This document shows, one piece after another, positions 1 through 11,000 of a DNA stretch of 64,000 bases (positions are counted from its first letter, which is position 1; the number at the start of each line of letters is the position of its first letter). A model generated the notes under the pieces. That model worked only from the letters and a program-made list of their open reading frames with translations. It had not been told where the DNA came from and made no database searches. Location: contig JAJQJQ010000076.1 in assembly GCA_028622995.1 (NCBI GenBank), positions 186,001-250,000 on the forward strand, in the 5' to 3' direction. The translations under genes were made by a program, and so were the position numbers. Origin of the DNA: Panagrolaimus kolymaensis. Taxonomy: Eukaryota > Nematoda > Chromadorea > Rhabditida > Panagrolaimidae.

Positions 1-701
1 GATGAATGTCGGCTCAAAATTGCATGCTCGGAATCCCATTTATCTTCACGAGAATTTTTTTGATCATCACATGTAAAAAAATTTCCTGAACATCTTTGAC
101 TTACATCTGCGCCACATTTTAACAAAAATCGAACCATTTCTGCATTTTCATTTACAATTCCCATATGCAAAGCTGTTTCGCCGTAATATTCATCACAAAT
201 ATAAAAATCATTAATAATTTTAGGAAAACAAAATATTAATCTTTGGGCTAATAACTTCATGTGATCGGGTAAACCACTTAAAAAGCATACGTGTAATAAA
301 GTTTCACCCACCGCGCCCCGAGCATCCAGCCGCCAACAAACAAATTTTTTAAGTAAACTTGGACTTTGTCCAACCATGGATAAATCAGTGCCTTTGCGTT
401 CTTTATGTCTTTGAGCTATGACTTCATGAATGGGAAGTTCAGCTCCATCGCCGCCATTGTATAAAAATGGTCGAACTTTCTGTAATAAAATGAAAATTTG
501 TTTCAATGCAAAAAACTAACTTTCACTTACTTCTTTAATGTGAGCATCCATTTCTGTTGGATCTTTAGACTTTAAAGCTTCTTTAGCAATCTCCGCTAAT
601 ACTCCATTTCCTGTAACATCAGCTAATTGATATATCGCATTACTTCGACCATCCACTTGATTTTTAATTCCTGCTGTAACAGTACTTGATGAACCACCCA
701 T
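1..701 (-). CDS. TRPV-family cation channel, N-terminal ankyrin part (5' end of gene, runs off the left edge)
   Basis: Exon 1 is 531-701 (57 codons, start ATG at 701-699) and exon 2 starts at 479 and continues past the window edge; the 51-bp intron has a GTAAGT donor and a TTACAG acceptor on the minus strand. About 216 residues are visible. The exon 2 product contains WRLDARGAVGETLLHVCFL, then FPKIINDFYICDEYYGETAL, then GADVSQRCSGNFFTCDDQK. These are hallmark ankyrin-repeat segments of TRPV channels of the OSM-9/OCR (nematode) and Inactive/Nanchung (fly) type; the family forms sensory-cilium cation channels. The pore and transmembrane helices lie outside the window, so OSM-9 cannot be told from OCR paralogues. 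The N-terminus begins MGGSSST, a possible N-myristoylation signal. It is divergently arranged with the myosin light chain gene, sharing about 1.7 kb of upstream DNA. Confidence 0.85.
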
Positions 702-2370
702 TTTTGTAATAATAAAATAATACAACAACAATAAAAAATAAATTGTCGTTGTTGACGCATTTATCACAAAATCCTTATATGTTTTTTTATTTTTTCTATG
801 TTCACTTCGATTATTTATGTAATGTATTTTTTTTTATACATGACTTGCTGTTGTTGGAGGTCTTACTTTTCTTATTGCTTGGTATTAACTAAAAAAGGTG
901 GTGGTGGCGCCTTCTAACATCCGGTTGGCCCAAGATTCAGTTTGCTTTCCTTTCTAAAACTAACTTTGCACTCAAATAAATTTTTTTGGCTGCCTTTCAC
1001 GTTTCAATGATTATTAAAAAGTGCCATAATTTTTTTCCTTTTATTTTATTATTTCAATCTCTTTTTTTAACAACTTGGCTAACTTATTTTAAGATTTTTT
1101 GTAACAATTTTTTGTTTAAGAAGAAGACCACCTACAAAAGTTTAAAAACAAAGAAGTCACTTTGACGCTGGAAGAAAAAAACTGTTTTCATTACTATGTA
1201 CTTCCGTGCAAAAAAAGAAGAAGTTTTTTTTGCCCTCTTTTTTACAAGACTTATGAAAACTCAATGACGGAAATCTCTTTCTTTTTTCTGTTTCTATGTA
1301 TATTGTTTTTTATTTTATTTATGAGGAAAAGAAAAAAGTGTGTTCGATTATCGACGTATGCGTTTTTGCATTTTCTTTTTTTCCAAGCTTTTTCAAAAAT
1401 AAGTTACATCCGCCATCAATTTTTTTCTTGCATATCTTTTTTTCTTTAACGTTCATTTATTTGTCGTCTACTTTTTGTCAAAAAAAAAACTAACGTAGAT
1501 TTATTAAGAAGTAAAAAAACCTGGAGAGGTTACAATTGCATCATGAGAGAAAGAGGCAAAGAGACAAACAGGCTTGAAAAAAAAATATATTAAAAAGAAA
1601 AGAATGTTTCAGCAAAACAACATTGAGCAGCAGTTGCCTTTACATTAAAAAAATTCTCCTCTTTCAAGAAGCAAACTGCCGAGATTTTTTCCCCTTGTCG
1701 TTATTCAAAGAAGAAGAAAAAAATAGTAAGCATGTCCCCGATACTGCGAAGCACTTGGGATATTTCCGACTCAACAAAACAGCAGCTAACAAAAAATCCA
1801 AAGACTATGTTCGCGCGATTTATTGACTTTAGGGCAAAAAAAAGAAAAAAGAAAAATAGAGATATGCGTCTTCAGCAGCAAAATCCAGGCAGCAGTTTGG
1901 ATGTGTGCAGCAGCGGCGTGTGCGGGGGCGCATTTTCTTTTTGAAGGATCTTAAAAGTTAAATGATTTTTTTTTCTTTTGCCTATGGATAAGAAAAGAAG
2001 ATCTTTTCGTCTCCCACACGGTCAACCGCCAACTTGCTGACTGCAATCCGCCGCCTTTCTTCCTTAAGGTATACACACTTGTCCGGATTTAAAGAAAGTA
2101 AGGAAAATAAAATATAAAAAAATGCTCCACCTCTTTGCCGGCTGCTTTTCAACGTTGTAAAGCTAGGATCTAGAATGAAAAAGCATAAAAATTTAAAGGA
2201 AAATAGAAGAGACAATAGACGGATCGACAAAAAATAAGAAAAGCGAAAAAAAATCAAACACAAGAGCAGCTTAACTAAAAATTCTTCCAAGCTTGCCTTC
2301 AAATTGAAAAGCATTCAACGAGTTATTCGCTCAGTCGCAGCACTCGCTCTCCGCATTACAGGTCGTTATC
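702..2370. other. Gene-free divergent intergenic region between the TRPV and myosin light chain genes
   Basis: No convincing coding exon is seen on either strand; the open frames are T/A-run artefacts. The region is dominated by A and T tracts, with one short GC-richer patch around 1860-1935 that has no recognisable motif. It must hold the promoters of both flanking, divergently transcribed genes. Just before the light chain start, 2351-2361 ends in ATTACAG, a plausible spliced-leader or 5'UTR acceptor 10 bases before the ATG. Confidence 0.6.
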
Positions 2371-3067
2371 ATGGTATGTTTTTTTATTGTAATTTTTTTT
2401 AAACAAAAATTTACATATTTCTATGTTTAGGCTAAGGCAGTTAAAAAGAAGTCTGGAAAGAAGCGCGCATCAGGATCGGAAGCCGCTCAATTCGATCAAA
2501 AAACCATTCAAGAATTTAAAGAAGCCTTTGGTATCATGGATCAAAACAAGGATGGCATTATTGATAAAAGTGATCTTAAAGATCTTTATGCCTCTATGGG
2601 TCAAATCGCAAGTGATGCCCAAATTGATGGTATGCTTAAGGAAGCTCCAGGTCCAATCAACTTCACTGTCTTCCTTACCTTGTTCGGAGAGCGGTTGACT
2701 GGTTAGTTAAGCTTATTATTTATATTTTTTTGGATTTATTCTAACATTTTTCTTTCATTGTTAAGGTACTGACCCTGAACCAACCATTGTTGGTGCATTT
2801 CAAATGTTCGATAAAAAAGATTGCGGATTTTTAACTGAAGATGAACTTGTCAAAATTCTCAAAAACAAACGTGGAGAACCTCTTGATGATGAAGAAGTTA
2901 AAGCTATGTACAAGGGCAAACCACCAATTGCTGATGGTTAGTTTTTTATTTCTATGCGCTAAGATGACACAAGCTTACACATATTTGTTTTTTCAGGAAA
3001 AGTTGACTACAAAGCCTTCGCTCATCTTATTACCACTGGCGCCCAGGATGAATTGGCCAATGCCTAA
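2371..3067 (+). CDS. mlc-1: Muscle myosin regulatory light chain (EF-hand protein)
   Basis: Exons 2371-2373, 2431-2701, 2766-2936 and 2997-3067 encode 171 aa. Exon 1 contributes only the initiator ATG. The protein is very close to nematode MLC-1/MLC-2 (about 170 aa). It starts [20 protein letters not shown], a basic tail with the serine context expected for myosin light chain kinase. EF-hand 1 has the calcium/magnesium loop [12 protein letters not shown] at about residues 36-47. EF-hand family motifs [19 protein letters not shown] and [15 protein letters not shown] follow. The light chain binds the IQ motif of myosin heavy chain in body-wall and pharyngeal muscle and tunes contraction. Whether it equals mlc-1 or mlc-2 cannot be decided, because those two are near-identical in Caenorhabditis elegans. 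A candidate trans-splice acceptor precedes the ATG. Confidence 0.95.
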
Positions 3068-4758
3068 TTTTTAACATCTTATCCCACCCGGCAACATGGG
3101 CGCGCTTTCTCGAGATGCGACTAATTACAACCAACGATTTTGTGCGATTAAAATTTTACCATCTCAAATTGATAACATTGTTTTTAAGTTATCATCGGTC
3201 TCAATGCTCCCAGATCGATTTTTTATACCATTTTTATAGCTTAAAAATAATGTTATCTTTTTTTAAATTTTAATTACCAACTCGCATTTTTTCTATATTT
3301 TTTTATCTCTGTTCTGCTCTCTTAAAGGGCGCTTTTGCTGTCGGATTGCTCTAATCTTGTCCATTCCTTCACCACACACATACAATTTTATATTTTTTTC
3401 TTCTACGAACTTGTTTTTCGTTGTTTCGGCTAGTCATAGTTCTGTGTCGCAAAGTTTGCCTCCTTTTTAAAAAACTTTCGAAGGTTAAACTAGAAAATAA
3501 AAAAACGAATAATTTTTAGATAACTTTTTTTTTAAATTCTTAGCTTCAATGAAAAAAATGTTTAAATAATTTTTTGTTGTCACCCAATTCATTCATTAAC
3601 ATCTGCAGCTAAAAATCTCTCTCTCTCTCTCTCGGAGCTGCCAATGTATGAGTTGGGTGACAATGATTTGATTTTTTTAGACATTTTTTATTTCTTTTAG
3701 CTGATGAAAAAATTTTTACCCCAACATTTTTGTAGCGTATCCGGCAGCTCAGGCGACCAGCCATCTCCATCAATCTTTTACTTTTGCTCTTCTTCCTTCT
3801 TGGTGCCTTCTTCTTTTTTATGTATTTCCCTCTTTGTTTTTCTTTATTGTTTTATCTTTTAGTTATTGTACGCAATCTTTTTTTTAGCACTTACATCAAA
3901 GATTTCTTGTCGAACATTTTTTTACCATTTTGAAATGTGTTATATAAAGTCACTCTCTAAAAAATGCATTCTTTTTCCTCACAGCACCAAGCATTGGAAT
4001 TACACAAATGAGTTCACCTCAATTTGAAACTCACACATATATTTAACGGAAAAAATTTAAAAACGAATTAGATAAAAAAAAGAAGAAAACATTAAATTTT
4101 TGACGGATCATTTTCCAAAAAAAAAATTGAGCTTGTTGATTTTATTCTTCTATCTTTTTTTTCATTTGAAAAAATCATGGACATTTTTTTTCTTCGACGT
4201 TTTTGTGGTCACGCCGCTGCTGCTCCAATGGATATGACCCGATTTGATGATGGAAAAAAGAAAAGGCCGTGCGAACACTGAAAGGCAAACGGCAGGCTGG
4301 CTGGCTGGCTGCGGTTGTTATTGTACAGAAGTAGGAATGTGAATCGGTCAAGCGAAACTACCAACTACCATTGATCTATCTATGTAATCTATGTATATCT
4401 CTCCTTCTGATGTAAAAGAAAGAACACTCCCCTCAAAAAAATTTTACAAAACAAGCGATAATCGTTATCCGCTTTTTGTTCATTTTTTTTTTCAGAATCC
4501 ATAATAGTAGTTGTTAAAAAGAGAAAGACTTGTCCTGAGGGTGCTGGTTTTTTTTATCAAAGTTATTTTTGAAGTTTGACGTTTTTATTTTTATTGTGAA
4601 ATTACAAAGAGATAGATATTTTTGGGATTAGGCGATGTTTCATTGATTTAGAAAGATACGACTTTGGCGAACATAGATACTTGTTTTTATAATTTTTCTT
4701 TATTGTAAAAAGTCATTATTTTTCCAAAAAGCTTTTATTTTGTTGTGTAATATTCAAA
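3068..4758. other. Intergenic region downstream of the light chain gene
   Basis: No coding exon is seen. It holds the light chain 3'UTR, a long hairpin at 3574-3666 (annotated separately), a CT dinucleotide run near 3616-3633 inside that hairpin's loop, and a four-unit GGCT repeat near 4295-4311. The rest is A/T-tract DNA and the promoter of the following DM13 gene. Confidence 0.6.
3574..3666 (+). ncRNA. Candidate microRNA precursor-like hairpin
   Basis: Bases 3574-3597 pair with 3643-3666. Going inward, 23 of 24 positions pair, with one T/T mismatch (3593/3647). Three of the pairs are G-T wobbles (3575/3665, 3576/3664, 3588/3652). An inner 6-bp helix (3605-3610 with 3636-3641) closes a CT-rich loop. 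The arms contain GTCACCCAATTCATTCATT on the 5' side and AATGTATGAGTTGGGTGAC on the 3' side. Wobbles are tolerated only in a transcript of the plus strand; on the minus strand they become A-C mismatches. Size (about 93 nt) and stem length fit an animal pre-miRNA. I do not recognise either arm as a known microRNA. A short inverted-repeat element is the alternative. Confidence 0.45.
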
Positions 4759-7700
4759 ATGAATTATTTTTTATTGCATTATTATTTCGGCTTATTAATT
4801 TGCATAAATTTTATTCCATTCATAGGTAAGTTATTTTTTATCCTTTACTTTTCACTCTTTTTTTCTCAATTTTAGTGAAAGCTGCATCTTCCATTAATCC
4901 AGCTTTCACAGCTCCATCTTCCGGGCAAAGATATGGTGGAGTGGTGGTACCGTGGTCAGAATATCGTAAAAAATTTGAAAAAGAAAAACAACTTACTAAA
5001 TTTGATGAGGATGACCCTCAACAACCTATAACATTATTTCTTAAACCACCATTTAAAAACGCTTTTCAACATCAAAGTTTAAATGAAAAAACAGAACTTT
5101 TAGAAACACAAAGGTTTGTCTTTTCTTTATTTTTTTAAATAAAATTGAAAGTTATTTTTTTTTGAAAAAAATTGGGTCAATTATGGCGAAAGAGAGCCCT
5201 TGAAATGTTTAAACACAATTTAAACAAACAAATAACTTTCATTATTTGATTTTTATTTATTTGTCTAAAAAATCAAAAAATTATCAAAGAAAACCTTTTT
5301 TTAGAAATTCGATTGGAAATGAAAGGCCACCACCAAGTTTACCAACAAATCAAATTACATTAAGCAAAAACAATCATGGTATGCCATCGTCTATTAAATC
5401 TCCACCTACTTCAAGACCCACAGGATTTAGTTATTCCACAAACACCTACCGGCAATTGATACCAAAAAATAATACATATTCAGCAATGTTTGTTAAACCA
5501 AAAAATATTGAGCCTATTAAAAAAATTTTTTATTTTAGTTCAAGGCCCCAAGCAGCTTCATCGGGTCCTTCAGTAACTCATCACCACCATCGAGATGAAT
5601 TTGCTGGAGCTATGCCACATATGCCCCTAACTAATGGAGTTCCAATAGTTCCAACCACTAATCAACTTCCAGCATCTGCTGCAGCGCAATTTTCTAGACT
5701 TGCACCAGCTCCATATTCACCCTTTTCACCTCAAACAGAAAATATTGCAAATTCTATTTTTTCGCAATCTCAATCTCAAGTTCGGTATGCTCCTCAAACA
5801 TTAGGTGGGGGATCATTTGGACCAATCCCACAAGCCCCGAATTTTGGTAGTGAACTTTTTGGAGGCTTACCAACAGGCGGAAATGGAAATGCTTTAGGTG
5901 GATTACCTACTGGAGGCGGAAATAGCATAGCTGAAAATGGTTTAGGCGGATTTAATCCCCTTCAATTTTTATCAGGAGCAAAGGATTCACCCGTGGAACA
6001 TTTTGCTAAAATAGCTCGAAATTTACTTTCACATGAAAATCAAGAATTATTTGGGAATCTTTTGGGTGCTGCAAAACCTTTAACTCAATCATTAACAAGC
6101 AGCGGAAATCATGGCTTTGGAAAGAATATCGGTGCGGCTGAGTTAAGTTCATCTTCGTTATTGTCTTCGTCAGCAACAGCCGCATCAGCCATTGAACCAC
6201 CACCGGCGACATTAATTGCGTCAAGTGCGTCAAAAGACACTAAAGAAAAAGAAAAGGCAAAAGATTTAGAAGAAGAGGAAGAAAAGAAAAATTTAAGTGA
6301 AAGTCAACTTAAAAAATTAAAAGAGCATGCAAAAACGGAGGATGAATTAAGATTATTGAAAGCTGCAATAAGTAATGGTGAATTAGATCCCGATAGTTTT
6401 AGGTAAAAAAAATAATAAAAAACTAAAATAAACAAAGTTTTTAGTACTCTGGAACCAAAAATCACTCAAACAAAGGCACCACCAAAATTGATTAAAACCG
6501 AGCATCGAGTTTTAGAATGGATTAATCAAAATCGTCCACCATCAAGCGAAAAAGAATCAGCAAATTCGAAGAAAGCTGTAAGCGCTCAAGATTTGCCATA
6601 TTATGGAAGATATTGTGGAGTATTTGCTGAACAAATAAATACTTCAAGAAATTATGAAATTGGTGGAGCTCTTTGGGCTGTAGATCATCGACATTTTATT
6701 GTATCTAAATTCCATTTTAAACCTCAATCAAATTCAGGTAATTATTTCTTAAAATCTGTGAAATGCAAGATTTATTTTTTTAGACAATATCACATTTTGG
6801 GCTGGCCCTAAAATAGCTACAGGAAATAGTGCAAGAGATGCATGGCCAAGTAAAAATGGATTTTATTTAAAACCCATTCCAATTGATATTCAAACTTTTT
6901 CACGAAAGAAAGCGGAAATAATAAATGCAACCATTCGACATTTTTCTCCACCAATAAATATGCCGATAGCCGAAGCTGAAGTTGACATTGTTACAACATC
7001 CAGAAAAAAGAGAGATTTATTTAGCAGAGCATACGAAAAAAATATTCCAATTAATTTTAATGTTAATGCCCATTTTGGTGATAGAAAACCAGTTAAAAGT
7101 GAATCATCGTCTGATGGGGATAAAATTTCGATGATTGAAGAAGCTAAAACAACTACAGCATTAGTTTCAAATTCCACAACAACAACAACTTTTGATTTGT
7201 CGGCAACCTCGACTCAAGCTCTTTCGACTACAACCACAACAACTTTATCGCCTTCGACAACTACAATGCTAGCAGCATTTAATCAAGATGGAATACCTCC
7301 TCTAGAATGGTATGCAGGTTTCCAGCCTATGTTGCTGACATTGCCTGAAGATCAATTAGTTAAACAAACTCATTGGGTTTCAATTTATGATCATAATCGA
7401 CAAGTAAAATATTTCCAAAAAAACTTAACTTTTGTATTTAAAATAATGATTTTTAGGCTCCTGTTGCAGTGGTATTAATTCCAAATGGAAATGCTTTTCA
7501 AATTCCTTCAGCAGTTCAATTGAGGCCATTTACTCCATCAGGAGCATATAAACTCAAATCAGGCCCAATTTATATTAAAGATACAAAAACCATAGAAATT
7601 TCTGAATTTTCTCTTAAAACTGAAGGAGTACCGGTTTGGTTTATGATTGGAAAGGAAGTTCTTCCAAATCCTGGCGGTCATATTGTTCCTATTTTTAACA

Positions 7701-8050
7701 AGTAAATTTTTTTTGAAAGCAAACGAAAGTCAAAAAAAAATTATTTTTAGAGAAACTAATGAATTTGATTGTCAATCTTTACGAGATTATCACAATGAAA
7801 CTATAACTTTGAGATTACCAGGGGCTTTGGATATTCGAGATGTATTTTGGTTTTCAATATTTTCTATAGTTCCAAAAGCTATGTCACTTTCACATATTTT
7901 TTTACCTTATAATGATATGCATTTACCTCCAGATTTAGATGGTAGAGCTGTAAGCAAATAATATTTATTTTTAGGCTTTGATTTTAGACTTTTTTTTATT
8001 AAACATTAATTTTTTAGACTCCTATTTGTCAATGGTCATCTGTTCATTAG
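4759..8050 (+). CDS. Secreted protein with a long low-complexity N-terminus and two DM13 domains
   Basis: Exons 4759-4825, 4876-5113, 5305-6402, 6445-6737, 6784-7403, 7457-7701, 7751-7949 and 8018-8050 give 930 aa. A signal peptide (MNYFLLHYYFGLLICINFIP) leads into about 490 residues of Pro/Ser/Gly/Asn-rich sequence with GGLPTGG repeats and an acidic-lysine helix around residues 430-465. DM13 domain 1 starts near residue 520 (GGALWAVDHRHFIVSKFHF, then DNITFWAG). It is interrupted by about 140 residues carrying RKKR (639-642) and a Thr-rich run, then resumes with the LPEDQLVKQTHWVSIYDHN segment. DM13 domain 2 follows directly (YKLKSGPIYIKDTKTIEISE to DIRDVFWFSIFSI). DM13 domains are thought to be extracellular electron-transfer or redox modules; the function of this protein is unknown. 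The last tiny exon is less certain, since an alternative acceptor exists near 7975. A polyadenylation signal AATAAA lies at 8135-8140. Confidence 0.85.
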
Positions 8051-11000
8051 TAGCTGACGTTGATCACCACAAGCTAGATCTCTCCATTCATTTCTTTCTC
8101 CTAATTTTGGCTTTCAAATCGAAAAATTTTAATTAATAAAAATTTCATAAAATAAAATAAAATCCTTGCTTTTAATAAACGTGTGTTTATTTTGCTCATT
8201 TTTTCTTTATTTTTATTTTTGTTTTATGTTTGTTTTAATAACTAATAAAAACATCAAGTTTTTAAATATTAAATTACATATATATTATATATATCTCTAT
8301 AAGCTTACTTCTTCTTTTTTTGACTCAAAACAAAAAAAATATGAAATCGGTTTATTGTACATATATGAAAGCTCTTGCGCATTAAATTTCATAAAAAGGG
8401 TTTAGTCTTTCTCCGTCTTCTTCATCGAGGAAAAAAGTATGTATGTGTTTGAGACGACAACAAAAAAAGAAGAAGCAAAAGCTATGAAGAAGAAAGTTTG
8501 ACTGGGCTTGACTGACCACCACAAAAAAAAGAAGACAACAATGGGATGATATTGCTTTTTGGAGCATCGGCGGCGTGTTTGCAACCAGAGAGTTTCAGCT
8601 TTCTCGAAGGTTTAACTTTTCATACAAAAAAGAAAATTTCACAACTTGTTCATTTTTTTTTCTCCACTCAACTTCTATTGCCGCTACTTTTACCATCTGT
8701 TATGCATAATTTACTACAATAAATCTTTATTGTACATCGCTTTTTTCTTTCCAGGTTATTACGCGATCGCAATAATTTCTTACTTCCTTCCTTCCTTTTT
8801 TCCACTAAATTGAGCCTCCATGTGTTTGTTTCATGGTGAAATTATTACGAGTGCCGAAAAAATAAAATCTCAAACGATCATCTTTGTTTCGTCTTTCGTC
8901 TTCTTCCTTTTCTGTCTTTAAAAATCCTTATTTTGAACAATGTGTGAATAAAAAAAAATAACGACGCAACGGGTTGTATTTTGTTGAATAATTCAAATTG
9001 AGCTAAAATAATTGTCTTCTTTTTCTTCTTTCATTGAGAAACAAAACAAAAGAAATGACATGATTTTTATTATTATTATTTTGTCTTTTCGTCTTCAAAT
9101 ATTTTTTTAGTATCGGATGATGGTTTTTGAAGGATAGCTTTTTTTATTTGAATTTTTTTTAATCTAAAAAGTTTTTTTTGCTTGCCTTGAAAAATTCTGG
9201 TTTGCTTCCTTCCGCAGCTGAAAAAAAAAAATCCAATCAAAACTTCTTCCTCAAAAAATTTTTTTGAAAAAAAAGAAAGAAAAGAAAGATGATTTTCAAA
9301 AAAATAAATATCGCAAATAGTATTGTCACCTTGCCTTCTTGATTGTCGTCTTCTTCTTTTTCGTTTTTTAAGTTTTTTCCTTCTTCAACTGTCACTCTCT
9401 CACTCACTCATATTTCTTGAAAAAAAGAAAAAAAAGAGTTTGTTTAAGACTTCTCGCGCTCTAAATAAAGCCAAGGTCAAAAATGTTTGCTGATTACTCA
9501 ATGCATGCTTTAGTGTTGTTAGAAAGAAGAAGAGGTGACCACCACCACCATAACCATTAAAAGGAGTGAAGAAAACAACATTCGGGTCCATCTCTCTCTC
9601 ATCGGTCATATCGGTATGGCACCAAACCAATTCACTTCATATCTCTCTTTCTAGCCTCCATTTTTTTGAAGGTGGTCGTCGCCGTGGTCATCCTCATTTA
9701 TCGTCGTGATGATGTATGTTGTTGTTCAAATAGCTGCTTTTAACGGCGCTGTTATTTTTTTTTCTTTTTCTCATACACTTTTTTTTATACATTTGCAGAT
9801 GGCAGGTAATTGAATCTCATTTCCCATCTTTTTATTTTTATTTTTTTTTGGCTTCAAATTATTTTCTGTTTTCTTCCTTCCGTTTTTTTCCTGGCGGTTG
9901 ACCCTCTTTTTTTAATTTTTATTTCACTGCTTTGATGATGATTTTTTTTTATACTCTGGTGATTTAACTCTTTTTTATTTTTTAACCTAAAATACCTAAT
10001 ATAAAATCCATTCACTCAAAAATCAAAATCAAAAAATGGATGTCGTCAATCGTGTGGAATCGAATTTGAGAGCTTTTTTTGTTCAGAAAATTATTTTACG
10101 GACGAGACGACTAAAAAGTAAGTGAGTAAGGGTACTCATTCCTCTTATGTTTGTGACCATTTATGACGAAACTAAATGAAATGAAACAACAGCAAGAAGC
10201 AAGCAGCATTCTTTAACCAACTAACTAACTTATAGTCGTCTCAACAAAAATTTATTTTAGCCAATTTATACAAAAGGTGCGTTTTGCGGAAGAAGAAAAA
10301 TAATAAGAGATATTTCCTTAAAGAAAAAGAAAGTAAGTAAATTGAATAAACGTTTAAAAATTCGAAGCTCGAGATTACTCTTTTTTTTCTTGCGCGAGGG
10401 TCATTGAAATGTAGTATCTTTTCACTAACTTTTTTTCACTCAATTTCATTTAAAATAATTTTTCATCGATCGCCTCAATTTTTTCTTTAAAAAAGTAAGC
10501 GAGCCTTTGTTAATCTTTAAGGTTTATGGGTATTTTAAATACCCAACTAAAAAAATTTTTTAATGCTAAAAAAATCAAAGAAAGAAAAATAGGAAAAGTT
10601 GATAGGTTGGTGGTTCATGTAACGCTTCCATTTTCATGCAAAAACAAAATAGTCAATCACTCGCGCACGACGACGATGGCCGCTTTTTTATTTTCCCTTT
10701 TTGAGTAAAAAAATAAATAAATAAGAGTAACGCTTTTTTTATTTTTATCTGATCATTTTTTTCTTCTTCTTTCTGCTTAGATGATTGTCAAATTTACGAC
10801 ATGACTCGACATGGAGAAATTGATAGGGTTAGAGCGAAAAAAGGACGATGAACCCACCAAACTCAAATATGTCATGGCTAAGCTTATTTTGCCCTCATTT
10901 TCCAATTTTTCATTTTTATTTTTATTTCTTAATTTTATGTTTGTATTTGTTTTTCTTGACCATCTTGCTTGAAGATTTTCCAAAAATTTTCTTTAAAAGT

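Noticed and set aside
1982..2314. A 110-codon open frame on the minus strand upstream of the light chain gene
   Set aside because: It is made mostly of Phe/Leu/Ser from T-rich DNA, has no splice context or recognisable motif, and overlaps the likely light chain 5' region.
9799..9805. Seven-base ATGGCAG flanked by TTTGCAG and GTAATT, like a tiny first exon that could join the Skeletor-like gene in frame
   Set aside because: It is too short to support without transcripts, and the gene already has a good first exon with a signal peptide at 13022.
10525..10545. Near-palindrome around GGGTATTTTAAATACCC
   Set aside because: It has almost no loop and is AT-rich in the centre, so it is likely chance.
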